A stretch of 64,000 bases of DNA, taken from an uncultured Christensenella sp. (lineage in GTDB: Bacteria; Bacillota; Clostridia; Christensenellales; Borkfalkiaceae). Location: contig CAJTUI010000002.1 in the NCBI GenBank assembly GCA_910579705.1, positions 114,664-178,663 of the forward strand. The letters are read 5' to 3'. Shown here in pieces: positions 35,337 through 43,994 of this stretch. The notes under the pieces were generated by a model that had not been told where the DNA came from, made no database searches, and saw nothing but the letters and a program-made list of their open reading frames with translations. The stretch's first letter is position 1. Every line of letters begins with the position of its first letter. The position numbers and the translations under genes were made by a program.

Positions 35337-36305
35337 TCAATCCCTTTCGCGCGGCCCGCCGCGGCCGCCCGTTTTATCCTTTTTTTCGTATTCTACCGTC
35401 ATAATTATATTCTGAGCGTGGTTACCGAACTTCTCGCCGAAGATGTTTATCCCGCCCACGTTTCTGGCCGTATCCTTTACGCCTATCTTGAACGAGATGT
35501 AATCCCCCGCCGACAAATTCAGTTTGTCGAGATTTACGCGGCTGACGAAAGTGTCGTCCAGAAAACTCCCGGACGGATTGACGACAAGATTTTTCAACAG
35601 TCCGTACTGCGTGGAATTAATCGGCCACCAATCGGGCGTGAGCACGCCCCTGCGCCCGCCGAAATCGCCGGGACACATCCAGTCGCATATCTCCGTTCCG
35701 TTAATCCAGAACGTTATGTCAGAGGGAAAATCGTTCCTGTATCCGGGCGCCTCCGAGCAGATTTCCAGCGAAAACTGCAACCTGTTTATTTTCTCGAAAT
35801 CCGCGGGCTTGGAGAAACGGTATTCCACGTAACCGCACTTGAACCACAGCAGCTGAGTTTTATGCCTCTGCGGGCTGTAAAATGTGCGCACGTCGTCGTC
35901 CGTGCCGATAAACTCCTTTTCGCCGACAAGCCCGCAGGTGGACTGTATGCGAAAATCATAGAACCCGCCGATGGGCATATCCACCGAATATCTGTTTACG
36001 TTCGCCTCGTCATACTGCCTGATAAGGTCGATAAACACCCTTTCGTACTTTATCGCGCACAGCTTTAAAGAGCCGTGTTTCCCCGCCTGATAAAAGGTGT
36101 GTATAAGGTCCGCGTTTTCGAGTATCCTGACGTTCTCCGACGCGCTGGACATAGGTATGTTTAGCCTGAACGCCAACTCCTTCACGCTCATAGATTTTTC
36201 GCAGAGTTCCTGAATAATGCTTATGCGCACGGGCGAAGACAGCGCCGCCGCAAAGTTGCGCAGTTTGCTTATTTCGTTGAAATTGATATTTAAAAATTTT
36301 TCCAT
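35337..36305 (-). CDS. ArsR-type winged-helix regulator with large C-terminal sensor domain
   Basis: 322 residues, starting at the ATG at 36305 (17 bp after the GH32 gene). An in-frame TTG start overlapping GH32 is less likely. Residues about 10-80 form an ArsR-like winged helix (SSPVRISIIQELCEKSMSVK, then ELAFRLNIPMSSASENVRIL). The remaining roughly 240 residues form a beta-rich domain (RNDFPSDITFWINGTEICDW, FKIGVKDTARNVGG) without visible metal-binding Cys clusters, probably a sugar-sensing part. Position between GH32 and fructokinase suggests it controls this locus. Target and ligand are inferred. Confidence 0.8.
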   Translation of the reverse strand: MEKFLNINFNEISKLRNFAAALSSPVRISIIQELCEKSMSVKELAFRLNIPMSSASENVRILENADLIHTFYQAGKHGSLKLCAIKYERVFIDLIRQYDEANVNRYSVDMPIGGFYDFRIQSTCGLVGEKEFIGTDDDVRTFYSPQRHKTQLLWFKCGYVEYRFSKPADFEKINRLQFSLEICSEAPGYRNDFPSDITFWINGTEICDWMCPGDFGGRRGVLTPDWWPINSTQYGLLKNLVVNPSGSFLDDTFVSRVNLDKLNLSAGDYISFKIGVKDTARNVGGINIFGEKFGNHAQNIIMTVEYEKKDKTGGRGGPRERD

Positions 36306-36321
36306 ATATATCCGTGCGTGC

Positions 36322-37782
36322 TCAGTCTGCAACAACGTCTTCCTTGATAATTTTCACGGCCGTTTCCCCTTCGCTTACAAAGACTATGCCGTCCGCGTCG
36401 GGCGCGCCGTACGCAAGCGAGGTCATAACCAGTTCCCCTTCGCCCGCAAACACTTCGATACTGCTCCTGTCAAGGAAAATTTCCAGCCTTAATATGTTCC
36501 CCTGCGGAATAAATTCCGCGCTGCGCCGCTCCCCGCCTAGGTCGCGCGGGTCGGCGGAAATCTTATGAAAACACTCCGAACGGTCCAGCGTGAGAACGCC
36601 CGCCGCTTTATCATAGATAATTTTCGCGCGCGCCCCGCATGCCGAAAAAACGTGCACCGCGAAGCTTTTCGCGCCGCCCAAATCCGCCGTGATTACCAGC
36701 CGCACCTGCCTTCCGCGTATTTTTTCGTAGCTCTTTTCGCCGCTTAAAACCCCGTCAACCTCCACGCGGTTTTTACAGTACGCATACACCGCGCGCACGG
36801 GCCGTTGTATGAGTTTCCCTCCCCTCACGCTCACTTCGCGCGGAAGTATGAGCGAACCGGTCCATCCGTCGCCGAGTTCCGCAGGCACGTAAGTCCTGCC
36901 CCACATATTCATCCAGCCCGTCATAACCGCCGCGCCGTCCTTTCCCTTAATCAGCTGCGCGGCGTAAAAATCACTGCCGCCGTCTATCTCGTAAAACTCG
37001 CCCGCGGTCATAGTCCCGTTGCTATAATCCACTTTCCCTACGGCGTAAACGTTGGAATTCAGATTTGCGAACGCGCGCTTGCCGTGCGGATAATCCACGG
37101 GCGAGCACGCAAACAAATCCACCCCGTCCGTATCGATAAGCGAGGGACATTCCCAGCAAAACCCCGCGCCCGTCCGCCGCAGAAAGGTATTGAAAAACTC
37201 CCAGTCAATCAGGTTGCCCGACCTGTACAAGACAACTTTCGCCGCACCCTCTTCAACCGTTCCTACAAGCATATAATAGACCCCGCCCCGCTCCCACACG
37301 TACGGGTCGCGGAAATCCGCAATGCTTGCGCCCCGCGGCAGCTTGTCCTCGCCTATAACGGGATTGCCCTCGTACTTTACGAAATTCACTCCGTCGTCCG
37401 AATACGCAAGATTCTGGGTCTGTACGCGCCTGCCGTCCCTCTCACGGTGCCCCGTATATACTAGATACAGCCTGCCGCCCCTGACCACTGCGGAGCCCGA
37501 CCAGCAGCCGTCCGCGTCGTAGTCCCTGTCGGGCGCGAGCGCGACGGGCAGGTGTTTCCAACGGACCAAATCCTCGCTCACGGCGTGGCCCCAGTACATA
37601 AGCCCGTTGTTTGCCGCAAACGGGTGATACTGCCAGAACATATGATATCTGCCGTTGAAATAGACGAACCCGTTCGGGTCGTTCATCCAGCCGAGTTCGG
37701 GCGAGAGGTGGTAACCGCCCTTATATCTTGCGTTGACCTTACTCCGTTCGGCCGCGATATGCGCGCACGCCGCTTTAATCAC
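36322..37782 (-). CDS. GH32 beta-fructofuranosidase (sucrose/fructan hydrolase)
   Basis: 486-residue intracellular glycoside hydrolase without a signal peptide, predicted to cleave sucrose, sucrose-phosphate or fructo-oligosaccharides. Catalytic residues are in place: nucleophile Asp35 in WMNDPNG, transition-state stabiliser Asp159 in FRDP and acid/base Glu211 in WECPS. A C-terminal beta-sandwich includes FLDRSSIEVFAGEGE. I choose the GTG at 37782 because GGAGG lies 9 bp before it; a TTG six codons earlier lacks a site. The start overlaps the end of the MsmK gene by 8 bp. Confidence 0.93.
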   Translation of the reverse strand: MIKAACAHIAAERSKVNARYKGGYHLSPELGWMNDPNGFVYFNGRYHMFWQYHPFAANNGLMYWGHAVSEDLVRWKHLPVALAPDRDYDADGCWSGSAVVRGGRLYLVYTGHRERDGRRVQTQNLAYSDDGVNFVKYEGNPVIGEDKLPRGASIADFRDPYVWERGGVYYMLVGTVEEGAAKVVLYRSGNLIDWEFFNTFLRRTGAGFCWECPSLIDTDGVDLFACSPVDYPHGKRAFANLNSNVYAVGKVDYSNGTMTAGEFYEIDGGSDFYAAQLIKGKDGAAVMTGWMNMWGRTYVPAELGDGWTGSLILPREVSVRGGKLIQRPVRAVYAYCKNRVEVDGVLSGEKSYEKIRGRQVRLVITADLGGAKSFAVHVFSACGARAKIIYDKAAGVLTLDRSECFHKISADPRDLGGERRSAEFIPQGNILRLEIFLDRSSIEVFAGEGELVMTSLAYGAPDADGIVFVSEGETAVKIIKEDVVAD

Positions 37783-39013
37783 CGCGCCTTTCCTCCGCAA
37801 TGAGATTTGCGCCGCTCTCGGCGTCGAAGAGGTGCATAGCCTCGGCGGGGAACGTATATTTAACCTCGCCGTTTTCGGTCAGCGCGCGCTTGTCTTTCTC
37901 GCTCAAATTCATAGTCGGCACGCGGATTATAACGTTCTTTTCGGAGCTCTGCGAGGATACGTGAACGTAAAATTCGCTGCCCATCATTTCCGCAATATTT
38001 ACCTTCGCCGCGATATATTGCGCGGTCTTTTGCTTTTCGCCCTCTTTTAAAACGGTGATATGCTCGGGCCTGACGCCCAGAACCACGCTTTTCGGCTCCG
38101 TCCCGTTCGCTTCCAGAACGGCGCGGGCCTTTTTGCTTACGGGGAAGGATTTACCTTCAGTTTCAACGAAATAGCCGTCCGCGTTCTTAACCAGCTCCGC
38201 CCTGAAAAAATTCATCTGCGGCGTGCCTATGAACCCCGCGACAAACAGGTTTGCAGGCTCGCCGAACACCTCTTCCGGCGTGCCCGTCTGCTGGATTACG
38301 CCGTCCTTCATAATGACGATTCTGTCGCCAAGAGTCATAGCCTCCGTCTGATCGTGCGTTACGTATATGAACGTGGTGTTAATGCGCTTGCGCAGAAGAA
38401 TGATTTCACTGCGCATCTGGTTTCTCAGCTTTGCGTCGAGATTGGAAAGCGGCTCGTCCATAAGGAAGACTTTGGGGTTTCTCACAATCGCCCTGCCTAT
38501 CGCAACGCGCTGGCGCTGTCCGCCCGAAAGCTGGCCTGGCTTGCGCTTTAAGTACTCCGAAATTTCCAGCGTTCTAGCCGCCTCCTCAACCTTTTCGCGC
38601 ACCTCTTCCTTTGTGTATCTGCGCCTGCATTTTTTCGGCTGTCCGTCCTTGTTTAGAACGGGCTCGCCGTTCTTGTCGCGCTTTATGTCCTCTATGCGTT
38701 TGAGTTTGAGCCCGAACGCCATATTCGCAAACACCGTCATATGCGGATAGAGCGCGTAGTTCTGAAACACCATCGCGATGTCCCTGTCCTTCGGCTCGGT
38801 AGCGTTTACCTTCGTGTCGCCGATGTATATCTCGCCGTCGCTGATTTCCTCCAAGCCCGCGACCATTCTCAGCGTCGTGGATTTTCCGCAACCCGACGGC
38901 CCGACGAACACTATGAACTCCTTGTCCTGTATTTCGAGATTGAAATTGTCCACCGCGGGTTTTGCGGATTTGTCGTAATATTTATATACGCCTTTAAGCG
39001 TTACTCCGGCCAT
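37775..39013 (-). CDS. msmK: Sugar ABC transporter ATPase, MsmK/UgpC type
   Basis: 412-residue energising ATPase for CUT1 sugar importers. Walker A GPSGCGKST (near 38-46), Q-loop VFQNYALYPHMTV, signature LSGGQRQRVA, Walker B VFLMDEPLSNLDAKLR and H-loop YVTHDQTEAMT. C-terminal TOBE/regulatory domain with SVVLGVRPEHI. An insertion of about 26 charged residues after FGLKLKR (roughly 107-133) is not standard. Such ATPases often serve several importers, so it may power the permeases at 50565-52348, whose own block has none. AAGGAG precedes the ATG. Confidence 0.92.
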   Translation of the reverse strand: MAGVTLKGVYKYYDKSAKPAVDNFNLEIQDKEFIVFVGPSGCGKSTTLRMVAGLEEISDGEIYIGDTKVNATEPKDRDIAMVFQNYALYPHMTVFANMAFGLKLKRIEDIKRDKNGEPVLNKDGQPKKCRRRYTKEEVREKVEEAARTLEISEYLKRKPGQLSGGQRQRVAIGRAIVRNPKVFLMDEPLSNLDAKLRNQMRSEIILLRKRINTTFIYVTHDQTEAMTLGDRIVIMKDGVIQQTGTPEEVFGEPANLFVAGFIGTPQMNFFRAELVKNADGYFVETEGKSFPVSKKARAVLEANGTEPKSVVLGVRPEHITVLKEGEKQKTAQYIAAKVNIAEMMGSEFYVHVSSQSSEKNVIIRVPTMNLSEKDKRALTENGEVKYTFPAEAMHLFDAESGANLIAEERRGD

Positions 39014-39020
39014 ATCAAGT

Positions 39021-39869
39021 TTACTCCTTGTCTTCTTTATTTCGTAAGCCCCGTTTATACAGCTCGGGAAACTGCGTCTTATTTATCGCGTTGTCGAGCA
39101 CGGAGGAGCCGTACAAAAACCACCCCGCCGCCATAAGCGGAAGAATAGATACGACCGTCAGCGCAAGCAACGCATACTTTAAGATTATGTTGGGTATCAG
39201 CGTCAGCGCCGTGGGCGCGACCGCAATTAAAACCGCAAGCAACGTTTTCGGCGCGGTCTTTAAATACAGCGCGGCCGAGTTGCGGATATTTTCGGTTATT
39301 TTGAGTTTATAGACACAGGTCTGCAACAGCATAAAGAGCATTACGGGAACGAACACCGCCACCAGCACGCCCGCGGGGATTGCCGTTAAAACAAAACTGT
39401 CCGAGAGCGCGGCGACCCTGCCGCAGAGAAATTTCAATAGCCCGAACGCCGTAAACACCGCGGCATATACCGCGCCGTTCGACTTTATTCCGCCGCGGAA
39501 CTCCGCGCCGAAAAACACGGGTTCCAGCCAGCAAAGCCGCTTTATAACGTTCGCGCAGCCTGCCGCCGCGATTGAGGATATAGCATAGCACGCGACAGAT
39601 ATTAGCCCGAACATATTGTCGGCCGCATTTATCAGCGCTTTAGTCCGTTCGTAGCTTATATTGCCCGCGTTATATTCCGCAAATACCGCGGCTTTTCCCA
39701 GATCGCTTAAAAGCGAGCAGACAAACAGCGGTACAAGAAACGCAAGCATTATAAGCCCGATTTTAAGCATAGTCGCATAGTGCAGTTTAACGCGGTCGCA
39801 AAACACTCCCGAACGCGTTGACGGCAACATATCCGCGGTAAAATCCTTTTCTGCGCTTCTCTTTCTCAT
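39021..39869 (-). CDS. Polytopic membrane protein, DUF624/YesL-like
   Basis: 282 residues starting at ATG 39869, which overlaps the stop of the upstream gene (ATGA). About six predicted TM segments (MLKIGLIMLAFLVPLFVC, LISVACYAISSIAAAG, AIPAGVLVAVFVPVMLFMLL, LLAVLIAVAPTALTLIPN, LLALTVVSILPLMAAGW). The pattern and the sugar-ABC context recall YesL/DUF624 proteins, although this one is longer. The last of four coupled genes (41644 to 39021); msmK follows after 7 bp. Function unknown. Confidence 0.7.
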   Translation of the reverse strand: MRKRSAEKDFTADMLPSTRSGVFCDRVKLHYATMLKIGLIMLAFLVPLFVCSLLSDLGKAAVFAEYNAGNISYERTKALINAADNMFGLISVACYAISSIAAAGCANVIKRLCWLEPVFFGAEFRGGIKSNGAVYAAVFTAFGLLKFLCGRVAALSDSFVLTAIPAGVLVAVFVPVMLFMLLQTCVYKLKITENIRNSAALYLKTAPKTLLAVLIAVAPTALTLIPNIILKYALLALTVVSILPLMAAGWFLYGSSVLDNAINKTQFPELYKRGLRNKEDKE

Positions 39870-40453
39870 AATTTTAAGAACCACCCCGCAACGCGTATCG
39901 CCGCGTCCGTTTCCGCACCGCCGAGCCCGCCCGTATGCGGGGAATTTTTATTGAAAAGAATATAATAGTCGCGCCCGCCGTAACCGATATATTCTGCCGC
40001 GCAACCCTTTTTTTCGGTCTTGTCATACACCTTTATGCCGACCGCCGCGCCGTTCTTTACAAGAAACTGCGCACCGTCGCCGAAGAGCTTGCGCCCCTCG
40101 TCCGCGCCGAACGAAAGGAACCTGTCCGTCCCTATTTCTTCAAGCGTTTCATAAGACAGCACAAACAAGTCCGTTTCGGGCGATTTAACAGTGAGAAACA
40201 TTGAAAAATTAAAGTCGTCCTCGCGGTAAAAATCGAGCTTTGACCGCAATATATAGTCGGGTTTGTTCTTATCCAGCAAGTCCGAAAACACCGCCTGCTC
40301 GCAGGAATTTGCGCCGACAAACAGCGTAAGCTTCTGTTTTTCGGACGGGCGGGTGACCAGCCCGAAAATCCAGCCCCACAGCAGTACGGCGAACGCCGCC
40401 CACAGCAAGTATAGATACCACTTGGACGCAAGGTGAGAAAGAAACGCTTTCAT
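39866..40453 (-). CDS. Membrane-anchored extracytoplasmic protein, degenerate binding-protein-like
   Basis: 195 residues. One N-terminal TM anchor (YLYLLWAAFAVLLWGWIFGL) is followed by a soluble domain. KQKLTLFVGANSCEQAVFSD and SPETDLFVLSYETLEEIG have the look of a shortened periplasmic-binding-protein lobe, but I cannot assign a family. Coupled by ATGA overlaps at both ends (40450-40453 and 39866-39869), so the three small membrane genes are translated in step. Possibly a sensor or accessory binding unit for the neighbouring ABC ATPase (inference). Confidence 0.65.
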   Translation of the reverse strand: MKAFLSHLASKWYLYLLWAAFAVLLWGWIFGLVTRPSEKQKLTLFVGANSCEQAVFSDLLDKNKPDYILRSKLDFYREDDFNFSMFLTVKSPETDLFVLSYETLEEIGTDRFLSFGADEGRKLFGDGAQFLVKNGAAVGIKVYDKTEKKGCAAEYIGYGGRDYYILFNKNSPHTGGLGGAETDAAIRVAGWFLKL

Positions 40454-40923
40454 TGCTCCGCCTCCGCCGAATATACTATGCGGTCAGCAGCAAGACACAC
40501 CGCCGCCGCGCCCTCGGACAGCGGAACGGTTATTCCCGCCTCTATATACAGCACGGTTTTACCCTCCGCGCCGTCCAGCACAAACTCCCTGAACGACCTG
40601 TTGAAAAGCGTGATTTCTTCGCCTTGACCCGCATATATGCCGCGGTAAACGCTTTTTTCGGTGTAAAGCATACGCTTTAAGAACTTAACTTTGCGCACGG
40701 CGGGGACTACGCGCATAAACGCAACGGCAATCGCCGCCCAGCCCGCGACAACGAAAACGCAGGTTACGAGCGCGCGGAAAAGTGCCGCGTTTCCCGCGTC
40801 CGTAAGCGCGCACAGGGTTATCCCGAACGCCGTTGCCGCAACCGCGACCACGCAGATAACCGCAACGCTTACCCGAAGGCTCTTTTTAAGTTTTTCAAGC
40901 TCTTTACCGCTATAAAACGTCAT
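40450..40923 (-). CDS. Two-TM membrane protein, unknown
   Basis: 157 residues if it starts at ATG 40923, overlapping the 3' end of the ATPase gene by 14 bp. Longer in-frame starts exist but lie deeper in that gene. Two TM segments (LRVSVAVICVVAVAATAFGI and ALVTCVFVVAGWAAIAVAF) are followed by a cytoplasmic-looking beta domain (FREFVLDGAEGKTVLYIEAG). No family recognised. Probably a membrane partner of the ATPase encoded just upstream. Confidence 0.65.
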   Translation of the reverse strand: MTFYSGKELEKLKKSLRVSVAVICVVAVAATAFGITLCALTDAGNAALFRALVTCVFVVAGWAAIAVAFMRVVPAVRKVKFLKRMLYTEKSVYRGIYAGQGEEITLFNRSFREFVLDGAEGKTVLYIEAGITVPLSEGAAAVCLAADRIVYSAEAEQ

Positions 40924-41644
40924 TGTCGCCAAACAGCGCCTTAACCGCCGCATTCCCCGAATTATATACTTCAAGCGGCGCGCCGCTTATCTCGAACCTG
41001 CCGTCCTTCATAACAAACAGCTCGTCCGCGACGGCCATAGCCTCGCGCAAATCGTGCGTGACGTAAACGGCCGTACAGCCGATTTCTTTCAAAAACTTTT
41101 TCAAAAATACTCTCGCGTCTGCTCTTGCGGGCGCCTCCACGTTGGAAAGCGGTTCGTCCAATAAAATTACCGACGGGCGCTTGACCGCCGCGCGCGCAAG
41201 CGCGACGCGCTGTTGCTGCCCGCCGGAAATATGCCTCGGCTTGCGCGAAAGGCAGTCTTCAAGCCCCAGCCGTTCCGCAACCGAGTTTACTCTCTTTAAA
41301 ATCTCTTCGCGCTTTGCCCCCGCAATATGCAGAGGAAAAGCTATGTTTTCAAACACGGTGAGATGAGGATACAGACTGTAATCCTGCGCGACGTAAGCGA
41401 CGTTTTTACTCGCCGCGCCCAGCCCCTCGCAGTCGACCCCGTCGAAATAAATTTTACCGTCGTAGGACTGAACGCCGCCAACGGCCTTTAAAAGCGTTGT
41501 CTTGCCGCAACCCGAAAACCCCGCGATTACGCTGAATTTTCCGTTTTGAAAGACCGCGGTACAGCCGTCCAACGCACGGACGGCCGCGCCGCTTTTTTTA
41601 CTTTTATATACGACAGTTACGTCTTCCAGCACTATCTGAGGCAT
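40910..41644 (-). CDS. MalK-like ABC ATPase lacking the regulatory domain
   Basis: 244-residue ABC ATPase. Walker A AGFSGCGKTTLL (near 41-52; the usual GPSGSGKS is altered), Q-loop YVAQDYSLYPHLTV, signature ISGGQQQRVALAR, Walker B VILLDEPLSNVEAPAR and H-loop YVTHDLREAM. The sequence resembles MalK/UgpC but ends after the ABC domain without the TOBE domain. Next to MsmK and three coupled membrane genes, it likely drives a separate transporter or membrane machine. AGGA precedes the ATG. Confidence 0.85.
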   Translation of the reverse strand: MPQIVLEDVTVVYKSKKSGAAVRALDGCTAVFQNGKFSVIAGFSGCGKTTLLKAVGGVQSYDGKIYFDGVDCEGLGAASKNVAYVAQDYSLYPHLTVFENIAFPLHIAGAKREEILKRVNSVAERLGLEDCLSRKPRHISGGQQQRVALARAAVKRPSVILLDEPLSNVEAPARADARVFLKKFLKEIGCTAVYVTHDLREAMAVADELFVMKDGRFEISGAPLEVYNSGNAAVKALFGDNDVL

Positions 41645-41664
41645 ACGGTAAAGTCCTTTTGAAA

Positions 41665-42930
41665 TTATTTGTCCAGCCCGAGCGCGCCGCGTATAACCCG
41701 CGCGTAGATTTCGTAGCCCAGGTCGTTGAAATGCAGGTAATCGTCCCAGAAATATTTCTTCGGCGGCTTGCGCGTATAATCGTCGTCGTCATACCAGGCG
41801 TACTGCGTTTCTATTATTTCCACCCTGTCCGAAGACGCGAAATATTCTCTGTTCAGCCTGTTGCATTCGAGTATGTCCTCGCGCTTTTCCCAGCGCACGC
41901 TCTCGCCGCTTACGTACACGGTGCAAAGATAGAATTTGGTTTCGGGCAGTTTATCAAGATACAGCTCCACCATAGCCTGAATGCCCGCCGCCGCCTGCGC
42001 GCCGTTCTTGCCGAGCGCAACGTCGTTGGTGCCGATGCAGATTACAACAGTCTTCGGATTAAGCCTCACGGTCCTCTGCCATTTGCTCGTCCAGTACTCG
42101 GCAGTCGTTCCGCCTATCGCTATGTCGTACAGCCCCTTTACGTCGGGGAAGTCCCTGTAAATATTATCCCAGAAATCAAACAGAGAATCGCCTATGAACG
42201 CAACTTTCTCCATCTTGTGTTCCGCGGGCTGCGGCACGGAAGGCTGCTGTCCGTCAAGCCCCAGCGCGCCGCGTATGATTTTTGTAAGTACTTTATAACC
42301 CTCGGCCGAGAAGTGTAAATAGTCGGGCGTAAAATACCTCGCCGCGGGCTTTAACGAAAAATCTTCCAGCTGGTCGTAAAACGCGTGCTCCGTTTCAATC
42401 ACTTCAACCCAGTCCTTGTCCTCGCAGTACTCGCGCAGGAACTGATTGCAGATAATAATCTCGTCCTTCTTGTTCCAGCGCACGTTCTCGCCGCAAATAT
42501 TCACGGTAAGACAGTAAATCCGCACGTCTGGCACAATCTCTTTAAACATTTCCAGAACGCTCTGCAAGCACTCGTTCCTGCCGTCCCCGCCCTTCACTAC
42601 CGCCTCGCCGTCGCGCGCCATATCCGCGATGTCGTTCGTGCCGAGGCACATCAAAATGGTCGTGGGGTTCTCGCGCTCGATAAGCTTTTTCTGTTTCTGC
42701 CAGAAAACGCTTGTTGTTCCGCCCACCGCAACGTTTTTGAGGTTTTTTATGCCCTTCAAATCCTTTGCGCAGGTCGGTTTCCATAAATCGAAAAGGGAAT
42801 CTCCGACCATAAGCGTCTTTTCTTCCCTTGCGGGCTCGCGCCGTCCGTTGTTACAGCCCGCAAATACCGCCATAGACATAATCAGCACCGCCGTTAGAAT
42901 TATTAAAGGTATTAACCTTTTACGAATCAT
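41665..42930 (-). CDS. Lipoprotein with two tandem SGNH hydrolase domains
   Basis: 421 residues from ATG 42930, set by AAGGAG nine bases upstream. Lipobox VFAGC (Cys26). Two homologous SGNH domains follow: MVGDSLFDLW...NVAVGGTTSVFW...CLGTNDIAD...DYLHFSAEGY and FIGDSLFDFW...DIAIGGTTAEYW...CIGTNDVAL...DYLHFNDLGY. Both keep Ser, Gly, Asn and the Asp/His block. Likely an extracellular esterase removing acetyl or similar groups from glycans, in line with nearby arabinofuranosidases. Internal duplication is directly visible. Confidence 0.85.
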   Translation of the reverse strand: MIRKRLIPLIILTAVLIMSMAVFAGCNNGRREPAREEKTLMVGDSLFDLWKPTCAKDLKGIKNLKNVAVGGTTSVFWQKQKKLIERENPTTILMCLGTNDIADMARDGEAVVKGGDGRNECLQSVLEMFKEIVPDVRIYCLTVNICGENVRWNKKDEIIICNQFLREYCEDKDWVEVIETEHAFYDQLEDFSLKPAARYFTPDYLHFSAEGYKVLTKIIRGALGLDGQQPSVPQPAEHKMEKVAFIGDSLFDFWDNIYRDFPDVKGLYDIAIGGTTAEYWTSKWQRTVRLNPKTVVICIGTNDVALGKNGAQAAAGIQAMVELYLDKLPETKFYLCTVYVSGESVRWEKREDILECNRLNREYFASSDRVEIIETQYAWYDDDDYTRKPPKKYFWDDYLHFNDLGYEIYARVIRGALGLDK

Positions 42931-42970
42931 TATTATACTCCTTAACCGAAAATAAATCAAGGCCTTTGTA

Positions 42971-43018
42971 AAAATCGGCGCCGCCCGCTCGAACGGACGG
43001 CGCCGCCCCTGATTTTTT
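42971..43018. terminator. Strong hairpin terminator between sugar-locus blocks
   Basis: GGCGCCG pairs with CGGCGCC with a continued CCG/CGG stem, T-rich on both sides. It probably ends the 53.7-43.0 kb block, fully or partly. Confidence 0.75.
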
Positions 43019-43021
43019 TAA

Positions 43022-43975
43022 TTAACTGACTTCACGCAAGAGCGTTAAGAGAAGTTCGTTGTCGGTAACGTTGCGCGCAACCGCACGCGCCTCGGCTATA
43101 ACGGAAGCATTATCGGCAGTGGTTTCCTCGTCCACGGAAACGCACTCCGTTCCTTCCCAGGTACCCGTAACGACCCTGCCGTCGGCATACCACATAGTAC
43201 CGTGGCCCCAGATCCAGCCGTTGTTTTTGGACTTGGAGAACGCGCCCTCGAATTTGAGGAACTCTATCCCGGACTCGAAGTAGTAAACGCCGTTCTCGTC
43301 GTTCCTTATGCCCTGCTCCCACTTGCCGTTGTAAATTCCGCCGCTGCCCTGAAAGTACATAATGCCCTGTCCGTGCGGGAAATTGTTTACCATCTGCCCG
43401 ACGTACTTGTTATAAGTTGAGTAATCTCCCTTCTGCGAACTTGCTATCGACGCGTCGTAAAACAGCTTACAGCCGTAACCCTCGGGATTGCCGTCAGTCC
43501 ACTCCCCGAAATACGCGTCGCCGCCCGGCCAGGTCATCCAGCCCATTCCGTGCATCACGCCATTGTGCAGTCCGCCCTCGTAGTAACAGCCGGAGCTCCA
43601 CTCGATTCTTCCGAACCCTTCGGCCTCGCCCGCCACGAACGAGCCCTTAAAATCGTTGCCCGCCGCGTCTATCCTGTGGCCTAAGCCTTCGAATTCGCCG
43701 TCTTTAAACATTCCCTCGTACTCGACAAGGTCGTAACCGATATAGGTGCCGTAGCCCTGTAAAACGCCGTCTACAAAGTTGCCCTTCCATTCGCTGCCGT
43801 AATCGTCGGTAAGCGTCCCCGCGCCGTTAGGCACGCCGTCCACCACCTGACCCACGTACACCCTGCCGTCGTCAAGCGTAATAGTTTTGTCGCCGTTCTT
43901 TTCTCCGCACGCCGTAAAAGTAAGCATAGCCAGCGCCGCGGTGCAGACCGCCAGACCCGCAAAAAATTTCTTCAT
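43022..43975 (-). CDS. MORN-repeat lipoprotein 1
   Basis: 317-residue predicted lipoprotein with lipobox FTAC (Cys23). Residues about 35-270 carry at least eight MORN-type repeats of the form YxGxxxxGxxxGxGxx (YVGQVVDGVPNGAGTL, YEGMFKDGEFEGLGH, YEGGLHNGVMHGMGWM, YFGEWTDGNPEGYG, YVGQMVNNFPHGQGIM, YNGKWEQGIRNDENG). MORN motifs are better known from cytoplasmic or membrane-associated proteins; an extracellular lipid-anchored version in a glycan locus is unusual. It follows a paralogue after 19 bp. Carbohydrate or lipid binding is only a guess. Confidence 0.82.
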   Translation of the reverse strand: MKKFFAGLAVCTAALAMLTFTACGEKNGDKTITLDDGRVYVGQVVDGVPNGAGTLTDDYGSEWKGNFVDGVLQGYGTYIGYDLVEYEGMFKDGEFEGLGHRIDAAGNDFKGSFVAGEAEGFGRIEWSSGCYYEGGLHNGVMHGMGWMTWPGGDAYFGEWTDGNPEGYGCKLFYDASIASSQKGDYSTYNKYVGQMVNNFPHGQGIMYFQGSGGIYNGKWEQGIRNDENGVYYFESGIEFLKFEGAFSKSKNNGWIWGHGTMWYADGRVVTGTWEGTECVSVDEETTADNASVIAEARAVARNVTDNELLLTLLREVS

Positions 43976-43994
43976 AAAATCAAACCTGCCTTTA

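Noticed and set aside
42931..42959. TTGATT-17-TATAAT upstream of the double-SGNH gene
   Set aside because: The -10 box ends two bases before the ATG, so transcription would start inside the gene; the AAGGAG within the spacer explains the start.
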